From: DATEPR01 sp036279295 | GTDB taxonomy: Bacteria > Actinomycetota > Actinomycetes > Mycobacteriales > Pseudonocardiaceae | Assembly (NCBI GenBank): GCA_036279295.1 | Contig: DASUJK010000076.1 | Coordinates: 4,723 to 68,722, forward strand | Direction: 5' to 3' | DNA: 64,000 nt | In this document: positions 7,961 through 17,476 of the stretch, in pieces | How the letters are laid out: the number at the start of each line of letters is the position of its first letter | Position numbering within the stretch: the stretch's first letter is position 1 | Program-made: the position numbers and the translations under genes | The notes under the pieces: generated by a model | Told to the model about the DNA's origin: nothing | Database searches by the model: none | The model's input: the letters and a program-made list of their open reading frames with translations, nothing else

Positions 7961-9016
7961 CACGTCGCCGTCAGCCATCACGTAGTCCTTGCCCTCCATG
8001 CGGACCTTGCCTGCGGCCCGAGCCGCCGCCATCGAGCCGGCCGCGATGAGGTCGTCGTACGAGACGATCTCGGCCTTGATGAAACCCCGCTCGAAATCGG
8101 TGTGGATCACGCCGGCAGCCTGCGGTGCCGTGGAGCCTGTCGAGATCGTCCAGGCCCTGGACTCCTTGGGTCCCGCGGTCAGGTAGGTCTGCAGCCCGAG
8201 CGTGTGGAATCCGCTGCGCGCGAGCGCGTACAGCCCCGGTTCCGGCTGGCCGATCGACTCCAGCAGTTCGCGGGTGGATTCCTCGTCCAGTTCGAGCAGC
8301 TCCGCCTCGACCTTCGCATCCAGGAACACGGCGTCGGCGGGTGCGACCAGCTCACGCAACTCCTTACGGCGCGCTTCGTCGGTCAGCACGGCCTCGTCGG
8401 AGTTGAACACGTACAGGAACGGCTTCGCCGTCAGGAGGCTCAGCTCACGCAACGCCGAGATGTCCACTTCGGACTGCGCGGAGAACAAGGTCCGGCCGCT
8501 GTCCAGCAGCGTCCTGGCCGCTTGGGCGTTCTCCAACGCCGGGCGCGCCTCCTTGCGGGTGCGCGCCTCCTTCTCCAGCCTGGGCAGCGCCTTGTCCAGG
8601 GTCTGCAGGTCGGCGAGGATCAGCTCGGTGTTGATGGTCTCGATGTCGCTGACGGGATCGACCGTGCCGTCCACATGCACCACGTCCGGGTCGTCGAACA
8701 CCCGAATCACCTGGCAGATCGCGTTGGCTTCCCGGATGTTGGCGAGGAACTGGTTACCCATCCCCGCGCCCTCCGAAGCGCCCTTCACGATGCCGGCGAT
8801 GTCGACGAACGAAACGACAGCAGGCACGATCCGCTGCGAATCGAACAGCTTGGCCAGCACATCCAGCCGTGCGTCCGGCAGCGGAACAACACCGACATTC
8901 GGCTCAATCGTCGCGAACGGGTAGTTCGCAGCCAGCACGTCGTTGCGGGTCAGCGCGTTGAACAGGGTCGACTTACCGACATTGGGCAGGCCAACAATAC
9001 CGAGGGTCAAGCTCAC
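7937..9016 (-). CDS. ychF: YchF/OLA1 ribosome-associated ATPase
   Basis: Obg-related P-loop ATPase of 359 residues, the usual family size. P-loop GLPNVGKST (about 8-16), the NYPFATIEPNVG switch I, DIAGIVKGASEGAGMGNQFL switch II region, an inserted coiled coil (about 130-200) and a C-terminal TGS domain ending GDVVEFRFNV. Family members bind 70S ribosomes and prefer ATP to GTP. The start is GTG at 9016. A palindrome 69-90 bp upstream may be part of the promoter. The 3' end carries a tandem duplication that includes the stop codon. Confidence 0.97.
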   Translation of the reverse strand: MSLTLGIVGLPNVGKSTLFNALTRNDVLAANYPFATIEPNVGVVPLPDARLDVLAKLFDSQRIVPAVVSFVDIAGIVKGASEGAGMGNQFLANIREANAICQVIRVFDDPDVVHVDGTVDPVSDIETINTELILADLQTLDKALPRLEKEARTRKEARPALENAQAARTLLDSGRTLFSAQSEVDISALRELSLLTAKPFLYVFNSDEAVLTDEARRKELRELVAPADAVFLDAKVEAELLELDEESTRELLESIGQPEPGLYALARSGFHTLGLQTYLTAGPKESRAWTISTGSTAPQAAGVIHTDFERGFIKAEIVSYDDLIAAGSMAAARAAGKVRMEGKDYVMADGDVVEFRFNV

Positions 9017-9084
9017 GACTGACCAGTCTAGTTGGCCACCACACTCCGACCGCGCTCACTCCAGGTCAAGCCCCGACAGCCAGC

Positions 9085-9106
9085 CATATGCGCAATCGTG
9101 CATATG
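9085..9106. promoter_or_regulatory. Inverted repeat in the ychF upstream region
   Basis: CATATGC and GCATATG form a perfect 7-bp inverted repeat around an 8-bp centre. It is AT-rich compared with its surroundings and lies 69-90 bp upstream of the ychF start, just past the sbcC stop. It could be an operator or promoter element for ychF; no regulator is implied by context. Confidence 0.4.
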
Positions 9107-9121
9107 ATAACCCGGCGCTGG

Positions 9122-12100
9122 TCAACCCGCGATGAGTTCCAGGGTGGAACCGCCACGGGCCTTTTTTACCCGCAGTCGCACGGGAATTCGCTGCCGCAAC
9201 TCGTCCACGTGCGACACCAGGCCGACCACCCGACCGCCAGCCCGTAACTCATCCAGCGTGTCCATCACCTGATCCAATGCGTCGGCATCCAACATGCCGA
9301 ACCCCTCATCGATGAACAGCGTGTCCAGTAGCGCACCTCCGGTTTCCGCCGCGACGACATCGGCCAAGCCGAGCGCCAGCGACAACGAGGCGAGGAACGA
9401 CTCCCCGCCGGACAAGGTCTTCGCCGGCCGTACCTGGCCGGAGTAGTCATCGAGCACGTCCAGTCCCAAACCACCGCGAGTGCCCCGGGGCCCGGCCGCA
9501 TCGGAGTGCACGAACGAGTACCGACCCTGGCTCATCTGCTGCAGCCGGCGAGTGGCGGCCACCGCGACCTCGGCCAGACGGGCCGCCAGCACGTACGCCC
9601 GCAACGACATCTTCCGAGCGTTCTGACCCCGACCGTTGATCACGTCAGCCAACCCGGCCAGCGACTCGTACTCCGCTTCGACCGGGGCCAGCTCCCGCCA
9701 CGCCTGCTGCAGCCGCTGCGCCAGGTCGTCCACCTCACGCAGACGACGCTCGGCAGCACCCAGCATCAGGGCAGCGGCCTCCGCTTCCCCAGCAGCCGCA
9801 GTCGCCTGCGCCTCGGCAGCCGCCAGGTCGATCTCGACATCCGCACGCAGTCCGACCAGTTCCGGCTCGGCCAGCACAGCCTGAGCTGCCGCGACACGGT
9901 TCTGTACCTCGGTCAACTGGTCGGCGAGTTTGGTCATCGCCCTGTCATCCCGGACGGCGTCGATCGCCTCAGCCGGGCTGCTGAAGCCGGCTTTCCGGGC
10001 AGCATCGGCGAGCGACGCGTCCCACTGCGCCCGGCGCGCATCTGCCCTGCGCCGAGTCGATCTTGTCCCGGCACAGTTGTCCAGCGCTGCGGCCAGATCG
10101 AGTAGATGGGTTCGGCGAGTGAGTACGTCTGGAAACGACCCTCGGGCCGATGTGAGCCGTTTGGCGCGGCCGGCAATCTGGTCGGCCAGCGACTTCCGAT
10201 CCGCGATCAACTGCGCGCGCTCCAACTCAGCAGCAGCCGACCGAGTGCGCAACAGCTCGATATCGCCTTCCAGCGCGGCCACTGCCTCCGCACGCGATGG
10301 CAACAGATCGGCTGCGGCGCTGGCGGCATCACGCTCGGCTGCGGCGGTCAGCAGCGCAGCGGCCAACTCGGCCGCGGTCCGCCCCGCGACACGCTCCTCC
10401 AACGCCGTCAGGCGAAGGTCGGCCTCGGCGATGGCGGCCGCCGTACGTTCACGCTCGCGGGCCGCGGCCTGCTCGATGTCGGCCGCGCCGCGCTCCTGAG
10501 CCTCGCCGACCGACCCGACCGGCTCAGCTGGCGCCGGATGCTCCGCCGAGCCACACACAGCGCACGGCTGGCCATCTCGGAGATCACCTGCCAGTTCGGC
10601 GGCCATCCCGTTCAACCGTCGTTGGCGGACATCCAGCAATGCCTCTCTGACCCGCTGGTGTCGGTCGACCGCCGCTGAAGCCGCTCCGCGGGCCACCCGC
10701 GCGACCCGTTCCGCCTCGGGCAGCCGCAGCGCATCACCGTGCAGGGATTTCACTTCGGCAGTCCGCGCTCTCAAACCGTCCAACCGGCTGGCCGCGCGAT
10801 TCGCTTCCACCAGCGCTATCCGGGCGGCCACCAGGCGCTCGGGCATGGCAGCCTGGCACTGCGCCAACTGCCCGACCGTGTCCGACAATCGTCGTTGGTG
10901 ACCCGAGAGAGTGACCAACCGAGCCTCGTCGATGCGCAGTGCTTCGGCGTCGGCCAGCAATGGTTGCAGCCCACCAGCCTCGTCGCGCAGGGCTCTGGCC
11001 TGCTGCTCGAACGCATCCGGTTCAGCGCTCGGCACGCCAAGCAGGGCAGCGACGTCGATGACAACGGTGCCCATCGCATCGACATACCGCGTGGCGCGCT
11101 CCTCGGCCTGCCGCGCCGCTACGGCTTCTGCCGCGGCCTGCTTCGCGGTGTGGTGCGCGGCGACGACCGGCCCCGCCCGGCGAGCGGCAGCCAGTTCCTC
11201 GGACCACACGCGGTGTTGACCGGCCTTGCCGGCCAGCTCGGCAAGGGTCGTGGACGCCGTGCGAACGCGGCGCACTCGCTCGGCGAGCTCCCGGACCCGG
11301 AGCAACTCAGCGTCGGCCGATTCCTTGGTCTCCCTGGCCTGCTGATCGTTCTTGGCGGCAAGCTCCGCATCATCGGTCAGCCTGGCCCGTACCGCGGCCA
11401 GCCACGACGGACCTGGGGTGTGCTCGACCTCCCCGTCATCGGTCGGCGGCTCCTGGCCCGCGGCCTGGGCAACCCGGGCAACCAGTTCACGGATCCGCTG
11501 CCGATGCGCGTGCAGCACGTGCCAACTTGCCTGCCGCGCGTCCCGGAACCATCGTTCGACATCCGCGAACCGCTCGGTGCCGAACAGTCGTTCCAGCAAC
11601 TGCTCGCGCTCCACCGTGTCCGACCGCAGGAATCGAGCGAACTCGCCCTGCGGCAACAGTACGACTTGGAAGAACTGCTCAGCGGTCATGCCGAGCAGCC
11701 GCTGGATGGTCCGCGCCACCTCGTCGATCCGGGTCAGGCCGTCCGGAGCGTGGCCGCCCAGCCCATGATCCAACCAGGTCAGCGAGGCTCTGGCCCGCTG
11801 CGTCGTCACACCGTTTCCGTTGCGTTTGGGGCGTTCGTACTCCGGGCTGCGCACCAACCGCAGCCGGTGGCCCTGCACCGAGAACTCAAGCGCCACCTCG
11901 GTCACGGCATCCGGCGACGCGTAGTCACAGCGGAGCCGTTTGACCTCGCCACGAGCACCGGGGACCGCACCGAACAGGGCGAAGGCAACAGCGTCCAGCA
12001 CTGTTGTCTTGCCAGCGCCCGTGTCCCCGTGCAGCAGAAACAGACCATCCTGGCCGAGGGCGTCGAAATCGATGGCCTCATGCCGCGGATACGGACCGAA

Positions 12101-12130
12101 CGCGGTGAGGTCCAGGCGATGCAACCTCAT
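9122..12130 (-). CDS. sbcC: SbcC, ATPase subunit of the SbcCD nuclease
   Basis: SMC-like ATPase of 1002 residues. The N-terminal half has Walker A GDTGAGKTT (about 35-43) and a Q-loop region; long Ala/Glu/Arg-rich coiled coils flank a zinc-hook CAVCGS near the middle; the C-terminal half has the LSGGESFLASLSLALGLAD signature and Walker B LDTLFIDEGFG. With SbcD it forms the Mre11-Rad50-type complex that opens hairpins and trims DNA ends. The ATG at 12130 overlaps the sbcD stop (ATGA), so the two are translationally coupled. A LexA box lies upstream of the pair. Confidence 0.97.
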   Translation of the reverse strand: MRLHRLDLTAFGPYPRHEAIDFDALGQDGLFLLHGDTGAGKTTVLDAVAFALFGAVPGARGEVKRLRCDYASPDAVTEVALEFSVQGHRLRLVRSPEYERPKRNGNGVTTQRARASLTWLDHGLGGHAPDGLTRIDEVARTIQRLLGMTAEQFFQVVLLPQGEFARFLRSDTVEREQLLERLFGTERFADVERWFRDARQASWHVLHAHRQRIRELVARVAQAAGQEPPTDDGEVEHTPGPSWLAAVRARLTDDAELAAKNDQQARETKESADAELLRVRELAERVRRVRTASTTLAELAGKAGQHRVWSEELAAARRAGPVVAAHHTAKQAAAEAVAARQAEERATRYVDAMGTVVIDVAALLGVPSAEPDAFEQQARALRDEAGGLQPLLADAEALRIDEARLVTLSGHQRRLSDTVGQLAQCQAAMPERLVAARIALVEANRAASRLDGLRARTAEVKSLHGDALRLPEAERVARVARGAASAAVDRHQRVREALLDVRQRRLNGMAAELAGDLRDGQPCAVCGSAEHPAPAEPVGSVGEAQERGAADIEQAAARERERTAAAIAEADLRLTALEERVAGRTAAELAAALLTAAAERDAASAAADLLPSRAEAVAALEGDIELLRTRSAAAELERAQLIADRKSLADQIAGRAKRLTSARGSFPDVLTRRTHLLDLAAALDNCAGTRSTRRRADARRAQWDASLADAARKAGFSSPAEAIDAVRDDRAMTKLADQLTEVQNRVAAAQAVLAEPELVGLRADVEIDLAAAEAQATAAAGEAEAAALMLGAAERRLREVDDLAQRLQQAWRELAPVEAEYESLAGLADVINGRGQNARKMSLRAYVLAARLAEVAVAATRRLQQMSQGRYSFVHSDAAGPRGTRGGLGLDVLDDYSGQVRPAKTLSGGESFLASLSLALGLADVVAAETGGALLDTLFIDEGFGMLDADALDQVMDTLDELRAGGRVVGLVSHVDELRQRIPVRLRVKKARGGSTLELIAG

Positions 12131-13278
12131 CTCGTCTCCTCCGTTCCACGCACCTTGGCGAAGGCCTCGGCGATCAAGGCGCGTTCGGCGTCGGCAGGCT
12201 CGCTACCTCGGCAGTCCGCGACGAAACGGCTGGCTACCTCATCGTCATCCCGAGCCGTCGCGAGATCCGGGTAGCTCGCCGGCCCGTCCGGCCGACCGCC
12301 CTCCGGCTGCCAGTCCATCCGGACAGCGAAGGGAAAACGCCGCTGCAGCTGCCGCATGGCGTCCATAGGCCGTACCTGGTCGGTCAGCACCACGGAGAGA
12401 TAGTGATCCTCCAGTTTCGAAAATGTGGGATTGGCCAGGACCTCGGCGAGTTGCCCTCGGACGGTGGCCAGTTGGCGAGGCGCGGGCAGGTCATGTTGCC
12501 GCACGTCACCGAGGCCCTTGGCGACCAGATCCAGGAGCCAGACGGACTTACGATGGCTGGTCTCGGAGAACGAATAGGCCAGCGGGCTACCGGAGTAGCG
12601 AAGGTGATCGGCCAGGCGCTGCGATCCGTGCAGGTGGCCGAGAGCCACATAGTCCACACCTGCGAAGACGGAACCGGGCACCTGTTCGACGCCACCGACG
12701 GCGATGGTGCGCTCGGACTCGCAGGCGATACCACCGCTGACAAACGCGTGTGCCAGCACGACCGATCGCGTATTCGGCCGGTCGGCCAGGTCGCGTCGCA
12801 CCCGACTCATGGCCTCGGCGAGCACGCCCTGATGGCCGCGAGCGGATGGGACGCCGAATGCGTGCCTGGCCAGTTCCGGCTCCAGATAAGGGATTCCGTA
12901 GAATGCGACCGGACCGTGTCGGTCGGCGAGCAGAACCGGGCTGCCCACATCGGCAATATTGGTCCGCAGGTGCAGTCCGCCTGCGGCTGCGAAATCGCCG
13001 AACGCGCCGAGGCGGGCGGCCGAATCATGGTTTCCTGGCGTGATCACCACGTGGGCGCCTGCTTGCCGAATGCGGGAGAGAATGCGAGTACATGCGCTTA
13101 CCGCCTCACCAGCGGGCACAGCGCGGTCGTACAGGTCACCTGCGACCACGACGACATCGACGCGCTGGTCGACCACGATGTCGGCCAGCCCGCCGAGCAC
13201 CGACTCCTGGTCGGTGAGCAGGTCGCGGCCGTGGAACATCCGTCCCACGTGCCAGTCGGAGGTGTGCAGAACTCGCAT
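12127..13278 (-). CDS. sbcD: SbcD, nuclease subunit of SbcCD
   Basis: Mre11-type phosphoesterase of 383 residues. Metal-binding motifs occur in order: HTSDWHVG (about 5-12), GDLYDR, GNHDS and a later GHLHG. It cuts double-stranded DNA ends and hairpins when driven by SbcC. It is the first gene of the sbcDC operon and divergent from rmuC across a 145-bp gap with a perfect SOS box, so it is probably DNA-damage inducible. Confidence 0.97.
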   Translation of the reverse strand: MRVLHTSDWHVGRMFHGRDLLTDQESVLGGLADIVVDQRVDVVVVAGDLYDRAVPAGEAVSACTRILSRIRQAGAHVVITPGNHDSAARLGAFGDFAAAGGLHLRTNIADVGSPVLLADRHGPVAFYGIPYLEPELARHAFGVPSARGHQGVLAEAMSRVRRDLADRPNTRSVVLAHAFVSGGIACESERTIAVGGVEQVPGSVFAGVDYVALGHLHGSQRLADHLRYSGSPLAYSFSETSHRKSVWLLDLVAKGLGDVRQHDLPAPRQLATVRGQLAEVLANPTFSKLEDHYLSVVLTDQVRPMDAMRQLQRRFPFAVRMDWQPEGGRPDGPASYPDLATARDDDEVASRFVADCRGSEPADAERALIAEAFAKVRGTEETR

Positions 13279-13334
13279 GCCACCAAGCTAGATCGACTTA
13301 CCGACAGCGCGCCGCTGATTACCCTTTTTCTCAC

Positions 13335-13350
13335 TCGAACGTGTGTTCGA
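13335..13350. promoter_or_regulatory. LexA (SOS) box between sbcDC and rmuC
   Basis: TCGAACGTGTGTTCGA matches the actinobacterial LexA consensus TCGAAC-N4-GTTCGA without mismatch. It lies 57 bp upstream of sbcD and 74 bp upstream of rmuC, placed to repress both divergent transcripts. Confidence 0.8.
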
Positions 13351-13423
13351 TGGTGCGCTCGGCCGAAAGTCGGACGATGATCGACCACGACGACCGAAAT
13401 CGAGACGAAAAGGGATGGGACCG

Positions 13424-14359
13424 ATGACCGCAGTGATCAGCATCGTCGCCGCCGTGCTGGCGCTGCTGCTGGCCGCGGCCGTGCTGTTGTTCTGGCGCCT
13501 CTACCAGGACAGCACGCGCCGCGCTGACGCGGCGATGGAGATGGTCAGGGCCGAACGAGCCAGGGTGGACCAGCAGCAGACGGCATTGCAGCGATACGAA
13601 GTGGCATTCGCGTCGATCAGCGGCCGCGGCGAACTGGGCGAGCAGGTATTGGTGGAAACCGCGCGCGCGTTGGGCCTACGTGAGGATCTGCATTTCACCG
13701 TGCAGACCGATCTGGCCGGCGGCGGTACGGTACGACCGGACATGGTGCTGCTGGTGGGCGGCGGTCGTCGCGTACCCGTCGACGCCAAGATGAGCATGGT
13801 CTGCTGGGCTGAGGCGACCGAGACCGACGATGTCGCCGAACGGGCAGACGCCCTGCGGGTACACGTGCGCAACATCCGCTCACGAGCCGCGGAACTGGCC
13901 GGCAAGGGCTACCAACGCTGGGCCGACGCCATCTACGGCACCATCATGTTCGTCCCGTCGGACGCCGCCGTGGTCGCCGCACTGGACACCGACCCGGAGT
14001 TACTTCGCTGGCTGATGGATCGCAGGGTGTTCCTCTGTGGACCGACCGGTTTCGCCGTCGTGGCGTCGGCTGCGATGTTCGCGGCCACCGATCGGGCGAT
14101 CGCGGAAGATGTGGAGCAGGTCAGGGTGCAGGCGGCTGCCGCTCATCGGTCGGCAGGGGGCGCTGTGGACGCGTTCAACCTGTCGAGCACACATCTACAG
14201 CGATTCATCGCAGCTCGGCGCCGAGAACTCGACGCACTGGAGACGTTCCGTGGTTCGGTGCAGCCACTGACCGAGGCTGCCGCCAGTCCAACCCCACTTG
14301 CGGCGGTCCGACGCCAGGATGAGGTAGTAGCCGGCCTGCCGCCCGCAGTCGGCGACTAG
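13424..14359 (+). CDS. rmuC: RmuC-family DNA recombination protein
   Basis: Protein of 311 residues, short for the family (often 400 or more). An N-terminal membrane helix (about 4-27) is followed by a brief coiled coil (about 30-65) and the RmuC core with GELGEQVL, RPDMVLLVGGGRRVPVDAKM and the MFVPSDAAVVAAL segment. Family members limit recombination between inverted repeats and resemble restriction-endonuclease-like nucleases. I chose ATG 13424 because AAGGGA lies about 8 nt upstream; ATG 13415 is in frame but badly spaced. Divergence from sbcDC across a LexA box suggests co-regulation of DNA-end processing functions. Confidence 0.9.
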   Translation: MTAVISIVAAVLALLLAAAVLLFWRLYQDSTRRADAAMEMVRAERARVDQQQTALQRYEVAFASISGRGELGEQVLVETARALGLREDLHFTVQTDLAGGGTVRPDMVLLVGGGRRVPVDAKMSMVCWAEATETDDVAERADALRVHVRNIRSRAAELAGKGYQRWADAIYGTIMFVPSDAAVVAALDTDPELLRWLMDRRVFLCGPTGFAVVASAAMFAATDRAIAEDVEQVRVQAAAAHRSAGGAVDAFNLSSTHLQRFIAARRRELDALETFRGSVQPLTEAAASPTPLAAVRRQDEVVAGLPPAVGD

Positions 14360-14602
14360 TTGTCCAACGCGCCACCAGCCGTACTTAACAGATACCTGAC
14401 CCCGGATCACCACACTGGAGTAGATAAAGTAGAACAGCATAAAATGGACATTTAACGCATCGATCACGTCGCGCGGCCAGACAGGACACAACTAGGCTCC
14501 CGAATTGGCTACGGTATGGACACACAGCCCGAGTTCTGCGAGGACCGCATTGAAGACAACAACCTCGGCCGGTTGGCCGTGCGTGGGTAGCGAGGAGGCA
14601 TG

Positions 14603-15547
14603 GTGACCGCTACCCATGATCGTCGGCGCGACCCACACGCGGGGGTCAACGCCCTGAAGGAGTGGGGCCAGCGTTCGGCCTTCGGCGCGGCCAAGGGATG
14701 GCCGTGGTGGGCAGTCGTCGTGCTGGCCCTCGGCCTGTCGATCGTGGGCGCGTTCATCGACATGCACGTGTCCGGCAACCTCGGCAAGGTCTTCGAGGGC
14801 GGCTACTTCCTTGGCTGCGTGGGAGCTGTGTGCCTGGTTCGGCGACGCAACCTGTTCGGCCCCATGGTGCAGGCACCGCTGATCCTGGCGGTGACCATTC
14901 CGGTCGTCGTGCTGCTGACGAAGGGCATGCCGTCTGGTTCCGGCACCATGTCGAAGTTGCTCACCCTGGGCGTGCCGCTGGTCACCGGGTTCCCGACCAT
15001 GGCGATCACGACCGTGGCCACCTTGGTGATCGGTGGGATCAGGTTCCTGGTCCAGCGGAAGCCGGTCACCGACGATGGGGGCGACGACTGGGACGACAGC
15101 GCTCAGGAGGACCGAGGTGAGCCACGGCGGCGACCGGCGAACCGGGACGGCGAGCGGCCGTCTGGGGCTGGTCGGCGGCCGGCCAGTGGATCGGGCGGCC
15201 GGCCCGCTTCAGGTCGCACCGCACGGGACGACAGAGAAGACAGTCCGCGAGACCGGGCCAGGGCGCCGCAGTCGAACCGTGGTCGTGGTAAACCGTCCGG
15301 TCGGGAGGGTCGGCCGGCCGGTGGTCGGTCCACCCAGGACAGAGACCGGGACAAAGGTCAGAGCCGCGACCCGGAAGGACGCGAGCGGCGGCCGTCCCGG
15401 GAGCGCGGAGCAGGTGGCGAACAACGAGGACAGGCGCCACGCGGCAGCCAGAGCCGCGAGCGTGGTCAGGCACCTCGGGGTGATCGCCCGTCCCGTGATG
15501 ACGGCCGTCGTCAGCCGCCGCCTCGGCGTCGGGACGACGACTACTGA
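14603..15547 (+). CDS. DUF6542 membrane protein with long Arg/Gly/Asp-rich tail
   Basis: Protein of about 314 residues. The first 155 residues contain four hydrophobic helices (about 37-55, 70-83, 90-107, 118-142) preceded by a WPWW motif, the pattern of the actinobacterial DUF6542 domain, the Rv1111c equivalent next to ispH and xseAB. The rest is a low-complexity, highly charged tail of RPSGR, RDDRE and PRGD-like units, probably disordered. AGGAGG at 14593-14598 favours GTG 14603 over the ATG just before it. The 240-bp upstream region includes an unusually AT-rich patch (about 14410-14462). Function unknown. Confidence 0.85.
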   Translation: MTATHDRRRDPHAGVNALKEWGQRSAFGAAKGWPWWAVVVLALGLSIVGAFIDMHVSGNLGKVFEGGYFLGCVGAVCLVRRRNLFGPMVQAPLILAVTIPVVVLLTKGMPSGSGTMSKLLTLGVPLVTGFPTMAITTVATLVIGGIRFLVQRKPVTDDGGDDWDDSAQEDRGEPRRRPANRDGERPSGAGRRPASGSGGRPASGRTARDDREDSPRDRARAPQSNRGRGKPSGREGRPAGGRSTQDRDRDKGQSRDPEGRERRPSRERGAGGEQRGQAPRGSQSRERGQAPRGDRPSRDDGRRQPPPRRRDDDY

Positions 15548-15575
15548 ACGACGGCGACGGTTGACGACGACCACC
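15533..15575. repeat. Imperfect 14-17-bp repeats across the DUF6542 stop codon
   Basis: Three degenerate GACGAC-rich units follow each other (ACGACGACTACTGA, then ACGACGGCGACGGTTGA, then CGACGACCACCGA), the first containing the gene's stop codon. The pattern matches stop-linked duplications elsewhere in the window but the units are simple enough to be low-complexity sequence. Confidence 0.4.
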
Positions 15576-15687
15576 GAACATCGCCCTGCCGGTCGTCCGA
15601 CCGCGTCAGAACATCAGGGGGCTGCCATGACGGACCAGCGCTGTCGATGACCGGGCCCGTCCGGCAACATGCTGGACCGTTGGTGGC

Positions 15688-16746
15688 TCAGGCGTCCGGA
15701 CCGCCGAGGTCCTTACGCAGTTCACGGGGCAACGCGAAGGCGATCTTCTCGTTGGCCGTGGTGACTTCCTCGACGTCCGACCAGCCGCGTTCGGCCAGGA
15801 ACGCGAGTACTTCCTGCACCAACAGTTCCGGCACCGAAGCGCCGCTGGTGACGCCGACGGTGTCGACATCGGCCAACCAGGCCTCGTCGATCTCGCTCGC
15901 GTAGTCGATCAGGTACGACGTCCGCGCGCCCGCCTGTACAGCGACCTCAACCAGCCGCTTCGAGTTGGACGAGTTCTGCGAGCCGACCACCAGCACCAGA
16001 TCGCATTCCGGGGCCATCGCCTTGACCGCGACCTGACGATTCTGGGTGGCGTAGCAGATGTCGTCGCTGGGCGGACTCTGCAAGCCGGGAAACCGGTCGC
16101 GCAACTGGTCGACGCGCTCCATGGTCTCGTCCACCGACAACGTCGTCTGGGACAGCCAGACCACCTTCGACGGGTCGCGGATCTCGACGTTGGCCACATC
16201 CTCGGCCTTGTCCACCAGCTGCACGCGCTCGGGCGCCTCGCCGGTGGTGCCGTCGACCTCCTCGTGGCCAGCGTGGCCGATGAGCAGAATGTCGTAGTCC
16301 TCGCGGGCGAACCGCTTCACTTCCTGGTGCACCTTGGTGACCAGGGGGCAGGTCGCGTCGATGGTGCGCAGATCGCGGTCGACCGCCTGCTCACGCACGG
16401 CCGGGGACACGCCATGTGCCGAGAACACGAGCAACGCGCCTTCCGGCACCTCGTCGGTCTCGTCCACGAAGATCGCGCCACGCTCGGACAGCCGGTCCAC
16501 GACGTAGCGGTTGTGGACGATCTCCTTGCGCACGTAAACCGGGGCGCCGTAGGTGTCCAGGGCCTTCTCGACGGTCACCACCGCGCGGTCGACACCCGCG
16601 CAGTAGCCGCGCGGCTTGGCCACCAGCACCCTGCGGGCGCGATGGGTGTCGCTGTCGCCCTGTTCGGCACTGATGTCGCTGCTGGCAGCTCCGTCGACAG
16701 CGCCGTCAACGCTGCCGCTCTCGGTCACCGGGGTCGAAGCGGTCAT
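15688..16746 (-). CDS. ispH: 4-hydroxy-3-methylbut-2-enyl diphosphate reductase
   Basis: Last enzyme of the MEP pathway, making IPP and DMAPP with a [4Fe-4S] cluster. The protein has 352 residues, with the three cluster cysteines in PRGYCAGVDRAV, DATCPLVTKVH and ICYATQNRQ, and the conserved HxG in IGHAGHEEV. An N-terminal extension of about 38 residues rich in Thr, Ser, Gly and Asp precedes the core. Electrons may come from ferredoxin; a ferredoxin-NADP reductase is encoded about 7 kb away. It is divergent from the lipid-droplet-associated-type gene and convergent with DUF6542. Confidence 0.97.
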   Translation of the reverse strand: MTASTPVTESGSVDGAVDGAASSDISAEQGDSDTHRARRVLVAKPRGYCAGVDRAVVTVEKALDTYGAPVYVRKEIVHNRYVVDRLSERGAIFVDETDEVPEGALLVFSAHGVSPAVREQAVDRDLRTIDATCPLVTKVHQEVKRFAREDYDILLIGHAGHEEVDGTTGEAPERVQLVDKAEDVANVEIRDPSKVVWLSQTTLSVDETMERVDQLRDRFPGLQSPPSDDICYATQNRQVAVKAMAPECDLVLVVGSQNSSNSKRLVEVAVQAGARTSYLIDYASEIDEAWLADVDTVGVTSGASVPELLVQEVLAFLAERGWSDVEEVTTANEKIAFALPRELRKDLGGPDA

Positions 16747-16867
16747 GCGTCCAGGGTACGGGCGACCTAGCGATCATCGACGACCATCCGGGTGTCCCAC
16801 GTCACCTACTGAAAACGCACCGAGCGTTGTGCTGGGCAGGATCGATGGTCTGCGGCAGGCTGTGCAC

Positions 16868-17476
16868 ATGAAGCCACTACCGCTGCCGGTACGGGTCGCG
16901 GCCGGCCTCGCGGTCACCGCCGTTGACCGTGCCCGCCACCTGCCCGAACGGCTTGCCGGGCTGCCGGTCACGATGGTGAGCCAGGCGTTGCAGCTGTCGA
17001 TGCGGTTGCAGCAGCAGATGACCGAACTGGCGATCAAGGGTGACGACGCGCTGTCCACATTGCGCCCCGGTCAGGAGTCTCCGGAGTGGGCGACCTTCGA
17101 CGAGGACGGCGCGGAGGACCGGTACGACGCGAGCACGGTGAAACGTTCGCGGTTCGACGCGGCCGACGTGGATGCCGACGCGGCCACCAACGGCGAGCCG
17201 GTGGCCGCTGGCGATCCGTGGGCTGCCGAGGAACGGGCCATGCTGCATGAGCTGGACAACGCGGCGCCGGCCGAAGACGAACCTGATGACGATGCCGGGC
17301 CTGCCGCGTTGGCCGACTATGCCGAGTTGACCTTGCCACAGGTCAGGGCTCGGATGCGCAGGCTGAGCATCGACGAGTTGGCCGAACTGGTCGAGTTCGA
17401 GCGTGCGCACGACGATCGGCCTGCGTTCGTCGGCATGCTGACCCGACGTATCGGCACCCTCCGCGACCAGCAGTGA
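16868..17476 (+). CDS. Lipid-droplet-associated-type protein (Rv1109c-like)
   Basis: Protein of 202 residues from ATG 16868. The first 60 residues form an amphipathic, proline-broken helix (MKPLPLPVRVAAGLAVTAVD onward) such as binds lipid surfaces; the middle is acidic and disordered; the last 55 residues (LTLPQVRARMRRLSIDELAE onward) form a helical domain often seen as a small binding module in actinobacterial proteins. Position directly before xseA, overlapping it by 4 nt, matches the mycobacterial order. Its molecular role is not known; the name comes from proteomic studies of related actinobacteria. Confidence 0.75.
   Translation: MKPLPLPVRVAAGLAVTAVDRARHLPERLAGLPVTMVSQALQLSMRLQQQMTELAIKGDDALSTLRPGQESPEWATFDEDGAEDRYDASTVKRSRFDAADVDADAATNGEPVAAGDPWAAEERAMLHELDNAAPAEDEPDDDAGPAALADYAELTLPQVRARMRRLSIDELAELVEFERAHDDRPAFVGMLTRRIGTLRDQQ

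Noticed and set aside
14195..14491. 98-residue minus-strand frame antisense to the rmuC end
   Set aside because: Mostly antisense to rmuC and its unusual composition comes from the AT-rich promoter patch; no ribosome site.
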